Shown: one piece after another, positions 54,895 to 62,197 of the stretch
How positions within the stretch are numbered: the stretch's first letter is position 1
How the letters are laid out: every line of letters starts with the position of its first letter
Assembly (NCBI GenBank): GCA_964539825.1
Contig: CAZIKF010000028.1
Span: forward strand, 1 to 64,000
Length of the DNA stretch: 64,000 nt
Direction of reading: 5' to 3'
Source: CAZIKF01 sp964539825
GTDB lineage: Bacteria > Muiribacteriota > UBA6191
Made by a program: the position numbers and the translations under genes
The notes under the pieces: generated by a model
What the model saw: the letters and a program-made list of their open reading frames with translations, nothing else
Told to the model about the DNA's origin: nothing
Database searches by the model: none

Positions 54895-55203
54895 ATGGGA
54901 AGCGCGAATAACACGATGACAGGAGTCTTTCAATCCATCCGGTTGAAGGAAATGTTTTACCAGACCGTGTCTGAGAAAACACGCCTTCAGATCGACGAAA
55001 TGCACACCGCGCCTAAGCGAGGTGACGCTTCCCTGAAGTCGCCAGATCCTTTGGATGCCTATATACCCTCCGATGGAGGAAATGATAGCTCCGAGAGCAG
55101 GGTCAATTCTAGAGAGTCTGAACCTGTTGGTCTTAGCGACATTGAGGGCTTAGAAATGGCTCTTCGAGAGCCTCTAGGACAGAACCTCGATTTTGCCGCA
55201 TGA
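54895..55203 (+). CDS. Small highly translated protein of unknown function (102 residues)
   Basis: Not recognised. Hydrophilic, acidic in the second half (DGGNDSSESRVNSRESEPVG), one Phe/Leu-rich patch near residues 10-25 (GVFQSIRLKEMFYQTV), no signal peptide and no Cys. The reading frame is supported by an exceptional ribosome site, a long leader and a perfect terminator 56 bases after the stop, so a real single-gene unit is likely. Its disordered look suggests a short regulator or secreted factor, but nothing specific can be claimed. Confidence 0.6.
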   Translation: MGSANNTMTGVFQSIRLKEMFYQTVSEKTRLQIDEMHTAPKRGDASLKSPDPLDAYIPSDGGNDSSESRVNSRESEPVGLSDIEGLEMALREPLGQNLDFAA

Positions 55204-55259
55204 AATCACACTTAACTGACATAGGATGGATATGAAAGAAACCTGCCAACGCAGTTGTT

Positions 55260-55296
55260 AAAGGGACCCGTTGAAATAACGGGTCCCTTTTCTTTT
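55260..55296 (+). terminator. Strong Rho-independent terminator
   Basis: A perfect 13-bp stem, AAAGGGACCCGTT with AACGGGTCCCTTT, around the loop GAAAT is followed by TCTTTT. It ends the small-protein transcript and separates it from malQ. Confidence 0.9.
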
Positions 55297-55375
55297 ATCC
55301 CCCATTAAGTCTTACCCCAACATAGAATCCTCAATTCCCATAGATTCCAGAGCCAGATCAAGATAGAATGTGGCC

Positions 55376-56863
55376 ATGGCAAAAAAGCGAGTGGGAATCA
55401 TGGTTCCTCTTTTTTCACTCCCGGGTGCACATGGAATAGGGGATATTGACTCCCTTTATCACCTGATTGAGAGAGTCCGAAACCTGGGAATTGAGATTAT
55501 TCAACTTCTTCCTCTCAATGCCCTCAGCGGCAATGATACCAGCCCCTATTCGAGCATATCCGCCTTTGGAATGGATCCGATCTACCTCTCCCTCGGTAGA
55601 CTCAAGTACCTCAACCGTAGCATTGACGTGGTGGAGTCGGGGACCAGTGTCCAATATTCCGAGGTTAGAGGTCTAAAATTACCAATCCTAAGAGAGAGCT
55701 TTAAGAATTTTCAAAAGGATGCAACTCCTTTTGATCAAAAGCGTTACCAGAACTTCTACCGTGAAAACCAGGAATGGCTCGAGCCATTTAGCATCTTTCA
55801 TGCTTTATCTTCAAAGGAAAACAAAGCGTTTTGGGACTGGGACCAGGATCATCAAGATCTAAAGAGTGCCCGTGAATGGGCAAATTCAAACGAAGAGGAA
55901 GTTAATTTTTATCGCTACCTACAGTGGATTTTCTTTGAACAATGGAGTGACCTGAAATTATTTGCCGCTGAAAATGGTCTGGTTTTCATGGGTGACTTAC
56001 CTCTTTATGTATCCAAGAACTCCGCAGATTATTGGTCCGAGCCTGGAAATTTTAAAAAGGGAGTTCGGGCGGGAGTTCCGCCTGATTTGTATGCTGCTGA
56101 AGGTCAGGACTGGGGAAATCCTATCTATGACTGGAAAAAGATGGGAAAAGACGGATTTTCCTGGTGGAAAAAGCGCCTTGTCTGGCTTGAGAACTTCTTT
56201 GACCTGGTAAGGCTGGACCATATTCGAGGGATCTACTCCTATTGGGCTGTCCCCGACGGTAAAAAACCTAACCAGGTCAAGAGATGGACTCCCGGCCCTG
56301 CCAGCGATTTGATTCGTGCACTAAAAGACACACAGATAGAACTGATCGGAGAAGACCTGGGCAGTATCCCTCCTGCCATTGATAAATGGATGAAGGACAT
56401 TGATATTCCGGGTTATAAAGTCTTTTTGTTTGGTTGGGGTGAGTACAAGTCTGAAAAATACCGCTTTCCAGAGACCTATTCCACAAAGACTCTGGCCTGT
56501 ACTTCCACCCACGATTCGGAGTCATTTTTCGAATTTCTTGAAAACATGGATGACAGCAGGGTATTTGAGCTTGCAGCCTATTTAGGCATCAAGCCTGAGG
56601 AAGAATTTACAATCCTTGATTTACTCGACCGAGTTATAGACCGACTGCTTAAATCTCCAAGTCAGTATGTAATTTTCCCACTGCAGGATTTACTGGGAAA
56701 GTCTATTCGCATTAATCTTCCCGGCAGCGTTGGTGAAGATAATTGGAGTAAAACGATTCCAATCACGGAACATGACCAATCTCGTCTGGAATTGCTGGGT
56801 GAAAGAATTTTGTCGAAGAATTTAAGCAAGGACTCCAAAACCCCGGCACCCCTGGACAGTTAA
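55376..56863 (+). CDS. malQ: 4-alpha-glucanotransferase (amylomaltase, GH77)
   Basis: 495 residues from the ATG at 55376; GTG at 55370 in the same frame is the alternative, and neither has a clear ribosome site. Disproportionates alpha-1,4-glucans in maltodextrin and glycogen turnover. The N-terminal family stretch LPGAHGIGDIDSL and LLPLNALSGNDTSPYSSISA is clear. Catalytic residues: nucleophile Asp281 (VRLDHIRG), acid/base Glu326 (IGEDLGSIP) and Asp380 (STHDSE). Length is normal. It is convergent with a small membrane-protein gene, seven bases apart. It likely works with glgA of this window in glycogen metabolism. Confidence 0.95.
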   Translation: MAKKRVGIMVPLFSLPGAHGIGDIDSLYHLIERVRNLGIEIIQLLPLNALSGNDTSPYSSISAFGMDPIYLSLGRLKYLNRSIDVVESGTSVQYSEVRGLKLPILRESFKNFQKDATPFDQKRYQNFYRENQEWLEPFSIFHALSSKENKAFWDWDQDHQDLKSAREWANSNEEEVNFYRYLQWIFFEQWSDLKLFAAENGLVFMGDLPLYVSKNSADYWSEPGNFKKGVRAGVPPDLYAAEGQDWGNPIYDWKKMGKDGFSWWKKRLVWLENFFDLVRLDHIRGIYSYWAVPDGKKPNQVKRWTPGPASDLIRALKDTQIELIGEDLGSIPPAIDKWMKDIDIPGYKVFLFGWGEYKSEKYRFPETYSTKTLACTSTHDSESFFEFLENMDDSRVFELAAYLGIKPEEEFTILDLLDRVIDRLLKSPSQYVIFPLQDLLGKSIRINLPGSVGEDNWSKTIPITEHDQSRLELLGERILSKNLSKDSKTPAPLDS

Positions 56864-56870
56864 AGGGACC

Positions 56871-57056
56871 CTACCTTAACTCAAAAATTCTCTCCACAAT
56901 ATAGAAGCAAATCCATAGAATTCCCAGGGCTGGGAGACTCCATATGGCGGAGCCAGGATCAAAGATGATCCATACCAAGACGGCCAGATAGGCCAGATCC
57001 CTCCAACGTCTCCATTTTTCAATTCTTTGTCTTCGTTCAGGGCTGAGATGTTCCAT
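56871..57056 (-). CDS. Small membrane protein with two hydrophobic segments
   Basis: 61 residues. A basic N-terminus (RRQRIEKWRRWRD) precedes two hydrophobic stretches, LAYLAVLVWIIF and ALGILWICFYIV, joined by a short Pro/Gly turn: a helical hairpin with the N-terminus inside. No homology recognised and no strong ribosome site. The amphipathic layout and intergenic position make it more likely real than chance. Confidence 0.5.
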   Translation of the reverse strand: MEHLSPERRQRIEKWRRWRDLAYLAVLVWIIFDPGSAIWSLPALGILWICFYIVERIFELR

Positions 57057-57061
57057 GCCTA

Positions 57062-57089
57062 TTGCAATTTTAACTAATTCTGCTATTTT
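57062..57089 (+). promoter_or_regulatory. Predicted promoter of topB
   Basis: TTGCAA and TATTTT are separated by 16 bases, with an extended -10 TG one base upstream (TGCTATTTT). The leader to the topB ATG would be about 95 bases. Confidence 0.35.
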
Positions 57090-57188
57090 CTAAACCCATT
57101 CTGTGACTCAAATCCTTCGATTCAGGCTAATTTAGCTGAAATTTACGGGCTCCAGTCCAGGATATGAACCGGGAGAGAATAGAAAATT

Positions 57189-59765
57189 ATGGGAAAGCAA
57201 CTCATTATCGCAGAGAAACCTAGCGTTGCCCAGGATATTGCCAAGGCCCTGGGGATCAAGAATAAAGAAGGCAACTATTTCGAAGACGACTCCTATGTGT
57301 TGACCTGGACTATTGGTCACCTTCTCGAGTTTAAGGACCCGGAAGACATCGATAAAAAATATAAGGCCTGGAGGATCAAGGAACTTCCCATTCTTCCACC
57401 AAAATTTGAATATAAGGTAATTTCGAAAACTCGTGAACAATATTCGGTCATCAAGAAATTACTTAAGCGTAAGGACATTGACGGCCTCATCAATGCTTGT
57501 GACGCCGGTCGTGAAGGGGAGTTAATCTTCCGCGAAATTCTCTACAAGGAAAAGTCCAAATTACCCATAAAGAGGCTATGGCTTTCTTCCATGACCAAAG
57601 CATCAATCCAAAAGGGATTTACCAATCTCCTGCCCGGTGAAGAATTAGAAGGTCTCGCAGATGCCGCGAGAAACCGAGCCGAAAGCGATTGGCTGATTGG
57701 TATCAATGGAACACGGGCTGTCACCAAAAGACTACAAAGTAGAAGCCGCAGGACTGTGTTTTCCATCGGTCGAGTCCAAACTCCAACATTGGGAATGGTG
57801 GTTGACCGTGAACTGGAGATTCTTAGCCACGTCCCAAAGCCATATTGGAGAATTCATGCTGAATTTCAGGCTTCGGACCATTCTTATAAGGGCTTGCTGC
57901 ACCTGGCAAAGTCTGAAGATGAGCAGAAAGATCGGATCTTTGACTATAAGAAAGTCGAGGAATTGATCAAGGGATTGGAGAAAACCACTCGCAAAGCCCA
58001 GGCCAGTGAAACCCGTAAAAAATCACTGCAGAGTCCATATTCCCTGTTTGATCTGACTTCCCTGCAAAGAGAATCAAACCAGCGTTTAGGATTCTCTGCA
58101 ATCAGAACCCTCCAGTCTGCTCAACGACTCTATGAACAGCATAAGCTTATTACCTATCCCCGTACGGATTCCAAGCATCTACCCGATGAATATGCCCAGA
58201 TTCTCACCGATTCCTTGAATCAACTCCAATCCTTCCAATCTTTCCAACAGCACATTTCCCCCATCCTGGGAAAGATCCAATCCGATAATCGCAAAGTCTT
58301 CGATGATGCCAAGGTTTCCGATCACTTCGCGATCATACCCACCGGACAAACCCCTACAGCTTCCCTTCGTGATGATGACGCCAGAGTCTTTGAACTCATC
58401 TTGCGGCGTGTGATCGCAGTGTTTCATCCGCCGGCGGAATGGGAAGTAGTGGAACGCAGCACCCAATTGGATGGGTTAAAATTCAAGTGCAGAGGAAAAT
58501 TCCTCAAAGTTCCCGGCTGGACTACTGTATACGGAAAAATCGAAGAGGAAGGTACCTCTCTCCCGCCCCTCATACCGGGTCAGGATAAAGCAAGCGATGT
58601 CGAAGTCCAGGCAACTGAGTTTGAGACTTCGGACCACCATACCAAACCCCCCCCAAGAGTTGGAGAGGCAAAATTATTGAGCCTGATGGAATATGCCGGC
58701 AAGAATCTCGAAAGTGAAGAACAGCATGAAGTTATGGAGGGAAAGGGAATAGGAACTCCCGCGACCCGTGCAGATATTATTGAAAACCTGATTTCAAAAG
58801 AATATCTCGGACGTAGCGGGAACTCGTTGCGGGCAACAGCCAAATCCATTCGATTATTTGATGTTTTGCGAAGAGTAGATATAAAGAGCCTGAGTTCAGT
58901 TGAACTCACTGCGGATATGGAAGTGCTCCTGCGAGAAGTTCAAAGTCGCCAGAGTACCAGTGAAGAGTACATGAATCGCATCATTGATTACATCACTGAA
59001 ATCGTTCAGCAAGTCCGTGATTTTCAATATGATGAGCTATACGAGAATGATCCGACCCTGGGAACCTGCCCGGTCTGCAAATCCATGATCAGGGAAAATC
59101 TCTATGCCTATTCCTGCGAAAAGAACACCATGGAAAACTCCCAATGCGACTTTGTGGTTCATAAAGAACTTTCCCAGCGCTACATTGATTACCAAAGTCT
59201 CGAGGAAGTCCTGGAGAAAGGCCACACTCGAGATCTGGAATTTCGTTTTCCCGATGGAAAGCCCTTTACCGGGCGTCTATGCATAGGCAGTTCCAACCGG
59301 GCTGAAATCGAACGGTTGTTGGAAGACGGTACCTATGTACTACAAAAACCAAAATCAGCCCAGGACATGCAGGATGAAGAAACCATTGAATCCGAAAGGT
59401 TACTCGACAGCGACTACTTTGCCCTGCAGGGAACTTTTCGAAAAACAGATCAGGCCTTCTATTTTGAGAGCAAAGATGTACCTAAAGTACTCAAGGGTAA
59501 ATCCAAGAAATTTGAAAATGGCCCCTTTGTGGGAAGACTTCCCGCGGAAATCTGCAAGCGTCCAGTGACCGAGGAAGAAGCGGAATCTTATTTTCGTGAC
59601 GGAGCTACCGATTGGATGAAGAGTTTTATCTCAAAGAGAGGCCGCCCCTTCAACGCCAAACTTTTCGTAAAACCCAACGGGAATTATGGATTCGAATTCG
59701 AACCACGCAAACCAAGGAAGTCCGAAAAGAAACCTGAAGAGAAGGCTGCTGATTCCCAATCCTGA
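57189..59765 (+). CDS. topB: DNA topoisomerase III (type IA)
   Basis: 858 residues. Relaxes and decatenates DNA by single-strand passage. The Toprim start QLIIAEKPSVAQDIAKALG and acidic NACDAGREGELIF are intact. The catalytic tyrosine is Tyr323 in LITYPRTDSKHLP. FSIGRVQTPTLGMVVDRE and GIGTPATRADIIENL are family stretches. After residue 600 there is one Cys-rich zinc-finger-like unit (CPVCKSMIRENLYAYSC), then two copies of a C-terminal topoisomerase repeat and a Lys-rich tail. A GGGAG stretch lies about 13 bases before the ATG. TopB-like enzymes with extended tails often sit on mobile elements, but nothing here suggests one. Confidence 0.93.
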   Translation: MGKQLIIAEKPSVAQDIAKALGIKNKEGNYFEDDSYVLTWTIGHLLEFKDPEDIDKKYKAWRIKELPILPPKFEYKVISKTREQYSVIKKLLKRKDIDGLINACDAGREGELIFREILYKEKSKLPIKRLWLSSMTKASIQKGFTNLLPGEELEGLADAARNRAESDWLIGINGTRAVTKRLQSRSRRTVFSIGRVQTPTLGMVVDRELEILSHVPKPYWRIHAEFQASDHSYKGLLHLAKSEDEQKDRIFDYKKVEELIKGLEKTTRKAQASETRKKSLQSPYSLFDLTSLQRESNQRLGFSAIRTLQSAQRLYEQHKLITYPRTDSKHLPDEYAQILTDSLNQLQSFQSFQQHISPILGKIQSDNRKVFDDAKVSDHFAIIPTGQTPTASLRDDDARVFELILRRVIAVFHPPAEWEVVERSTQLDGLKFKCRGKFLKVPGWTTVYGKIEEEGTSLPPLIPGQDKASDVEVQATEFETSDHHTKPPPRVGEAKLLSLMEYAGKNLESEEQHEVMEGKGIGTPATRADIIENLISKEYLGRSGNSLRATAKSIRLFDVLRRVDIKSLSSVELTADMEVLLREVQSRQSTSEEYMNRIIDYITEIVQQVRDFQYDELYENDPTLGTCPVCKSMIRENLYAYSCEKNTMENSQCDFVVHKELSQRYIDYQSLEEVLEKGHTRDLEFRFPDGKPFTGRLCIGSSNRAEIERLLEDGTYVLQKPKSAQDMQDEETIESERLLDSDYFALQGTFRKTDQAFYFESKDVPKVLKGKSKKFENGPFVGRLPAEICKRPVTEEEAESYFRDGATDWMKSFISKRGRPFNAKLFVKPNGNYGFEFEPRKPRKSEKKPEEKAADSQS

Positions 59766-59848
59766 TCCAAAGTTTTCTAAGAGAGAAACCTTTCGGTTAC
59801 TTTAGTCGTAGTCATCCTTCAGAATAGAACTATTCCCGGAGTTAACCC

Positions 59849-62005
59849 ATGCGTTTCTTTTGGCTGCTAATTTTTCCCATCACTCTCCTTTTGCCACATA
59901 GCCATGCTGGCCTGAAAAACTACCTGGAATCAGCAAAAATCAAGGAAGAAATAAAGAATGAGATCGCTGAACTCGACATTGGATTCAAAGTAGATCTCTT
60001 TGATCTCAACCTGGCGGAAGGGGTTGGGATCTCCTCAAGGTATCGCTATGAAGTCGAGCCTTCCTATATTGACGACTGGTACACAAGGATTGATAAATGG
60101 GTCCTCAACACCGATCTGCGTCCCGGAGATTTTATCAAAGATTTAGACCTACCCATCTCTGTTAATGTTGGCAATGGGATGGAGGTTGTTTTTGTACGCC
60201 AGTTCAAGACGCGTAAAGAAGCCATGAAGGCACTTCCCTACACCTTTGCCAGGCTTCCCCTAAAAGCCAAGCTGGCTCGTAGTAAGCTTCAGCCAGGAGA
60301 TTTTGTCAGCCTACCTGCCAACCTGAATGTCATGGTGAGTGCCGGTACAACAGCTACGGATGGCTTCCTTAGCGCTGGTGCCCATACTCACTACCTTCTT
60401 AGCGGTGCTTTCCAAATCCATCTCTTTCGGATGAAAGATGACAAGGTTCGAGTCAAACTGATGGCGCTAAGAAAACGGGGACTGGGAGCATCCGCTTCCG
60501 CAGATATAGATTTCAAGATCTTTGGTATTGGGCTCGTAGATCGAAGAATAAAGAGATTTATAGGTGTCAACATCGCGGATTTACGCTATGACAAAGAAAC
60601 CGGTAATCTTTTCCTCATGGACTTCATTTTTGATCTAAAGGATTCACAGTCCCGTAAAGCCTATAATCAAATCCTGGGCAGTACCTACAAATTCAAGAAT
60701 CTCAAGATTCTAAATCCCTTTCAAAGTCACAAGGAAATTTCCCAACAACTCATCTCAGATCTTACCCTCACTGAAGACATCTTTAAAGAAGATCGCGAAA
60801 AGCCGGTAGAGCGGCGTAGAGTGGATCGCATCTTCAAAGGATCGAATGAATTTGAAAGGAAATCCAAGAATTTCAAACTCGGCTTCAAGCTAATAAAATA
60901 CTCCAAAGAGCAAGCCTATACCGAAAACCAGATCAGCTTTGTGGATCGTGAGGAAAAGAAGCACCACTACTTTTTCCCCACACATACAGTGGTTAAGAAG
61001 AACTCGTTTCTGTTCGGCTTTGCCAAATCTTCTACGGTCATGAACTATTTTGCCCTGTGGCCTACCGACAAAGATGGGAGATCTCTTGATGAGAGCCGCC
61101 ATATCACGGTCAGTAAGGATCCCCTGGATCCCGACGGGGATATTCTCATCAGTAAGCTCCCTCCGCTTGAGGGTGCCTCTGGAGACTCTCCTGACTACAA
61201 AGATTTTGGAATGTCCATGGATCGTAAGGACAAGAGGATGTGGGGCTTTGAACAACGGGATATCAAAGACTATATCCGTAGAAATATTCCCGCTTCCATC
61301 TACAACCAGATCAAGTGGGGAGACTGGGCAGAAGAGAAAAAGCGCTTCAATGGAAGAATTTTCTTCCAGGCCATCATTCATAGGGTTGGAGTAGGGCAAT
61401 TAGCCAATAGAAACAGAGACGACCTCAAAGAGAGTCTGGATGCTTTTATGGAAACTGTACCGCTCCCAAAGGTCCACGATTCCGGATCAAGCAAAAAACA
61501 CGGTCCAAAACCCACCTGGCAGTCGCAAAATGCACGGGGTATCAGAAAGATGATTAAGGGCCTTGATGAGGCTCTTAGCGCTGAACATATACTTAGAGAT
61601 AAAGAAAGAATCCAAAAGCTAATGGAACTTAGAAGCATCGATGCTTTCCAGGAACTCGGCTCCGGGTTTCTGATCTCTCTTTTGGATAGTAGAAGCCTCA
61701 GTAAGCACATCTCCATCACCTTGCATGCCAGTGCTAAGGATACTGAGACCCTTGATTTTGAGTATGGTGATCATGAACTCAAGGAACTCTACAAAGAGCT
61801 ACAGTATGTGCAGGGCGTTTTGAATAACCGCTCTTTTGATATGCGTCTTCTCAAGGAAGAACAGGACTCAGCCCAGAGAATTGGATCTGCAAGCCTTTCC
61901 ACAGACCAGGGTGAAGATCGTGAGGGAGAGGGGAATGAAGAGCTGGATGAAGGTCCCCTGAACGAAGAAACTGAAAGCCCAGATGTCTCGGGGCTGGCTG
62001 ACTAG
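59849..62005 (+). CDS. Exported protein of unknown function, paralogue A
   Basis: 718 residues with signal peptide (FFWLLIFPITLLLPHSHAG). I recognise no known family. The mature part has long beta-rich, strongly charged stretches: LNLAEGVGISSRYRYEVEPS, LPYTFARLPLKAKLA, DKVRVKLMALRKRG, LFLMDFIFDLKDSQSRKAY and RIFKGSNEFERKS. The last 50 residues are acidic and disordered. GGAG stands eight bases before the ATG. It is followed after 192 bases by a full-length paralogue, so the pair arose by tandem duplication. An outer-membrane-associated or extracellular role is likely; nothing more can be said. Confidence 0.75.
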   Translation: MRFFWLLIFPITLLLPHSHAGLKNYLESAKIKEEIKNEIAELDIGFKVDLFDLNLAEGVGISSRYRYEVEPSYIDDWYTRIDKWVLNTDLRPGDFIKDLDLPISVNVGNGMEVVFVRQFKTRKEAMKALPYTFARLPLKAKLARSKLQPGDFVSLPANLNVMVSAGTTATDGFLSAGAHTHYLLSGAFQIHLFRMKDDKVRVKLMALRKRGLGASASADIDFKIFGIGLVDRRIKRFIGVNIADLRYDKETGNLFLMDFIFDLKDSQSRKAYNQILGSTYKFKNLKILNPFQSHKEISQQLISDLTLTEDIFKEDREKPVERRRVDRIFKGSNEFERKSKNFKLGFKLIKYSKEQAYTENQISFVDREEKKHHYFFPTHTVVKKNSFLFGFAKSSTVMNYFALWPTDKDGRSLDESRHITVSKDPLDPDGDILISKLPPLEGASGDSPDYKDFGMSMDRKDKRMWGFEQRDIKDYIRRNIPASIYNQIKWGDWAEEKKRFNGRIFFQAIIHRVGVGQLANRNRDDLKESLDAFMETVPLPKVHDSGSSKKHGPKPTWQSQNARGIRKMIKGLDEALSAEHILRDKERIQKLMELRSIDAFQELGSGFLISLLDSRSLSKHISITLHASAKDTETLDFEYGDHELKELYKELQYVQGVLNNRSFDMRLLKEEQDSAQRIGSASLSTDQGEDREGEGNEELDEGPLNEETESPDVSGLAD

Positions 62006-62044
62006 CAGCCGGTCGCAGTAAAAGGCGATTCTCCGACAGGCTCC
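62005..62044 (-). repeat. 40-bp dispersed repeat, copy 2
   Basis: Starts at the last base of the stop codon of paralogue A. Its reverse complement matches 37500-37539 with two mismatches. In copy 1 the repeat reads away from the gene, and here it reads toward it, so orientation relative to the gene is not fixed. Confidence 0.8.
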
Positions 62045-62197
62045 CAGAATTCTCCGCTTCTTCAATGACAGGCCCAGTATTGGGTTTCAGCATTCCTTTG
62101 CGAATCGAGTACTTTTTTTTAAATTCATGCAACTCTGAGATAACATTCACGTAATCTCATTGTAGAATCTGACACTCTTCTTTAAAGGAAGTTACCT
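62045..62197. promoter_or_regulatory. Intergenic region between the paralogues with an inverted repeat
   Basis: GAGATAAC at 62132 and GTAATCTC ending at 62153 form an imperfect inverted repeat about 45 bases before the start codon of paralogue B. A run of eight T lies near 62110-62118 after a weak stem. I cannot identify a convincing -35/-10 pair. Confidence 0.3.

Noticed and set aside
54395..54982. 195-codon reverse-strand frame in the long leader
   Set aside because: No recognisable domain, and it runs antisense through the strong ribosome site and start of the small forward gene.
61851..62150. Reverse-strand frames across the 3' end of paralogue A
   Set aside because: They are mirrors of the acidic coding tail and the 40-bp repeat, with no homology.
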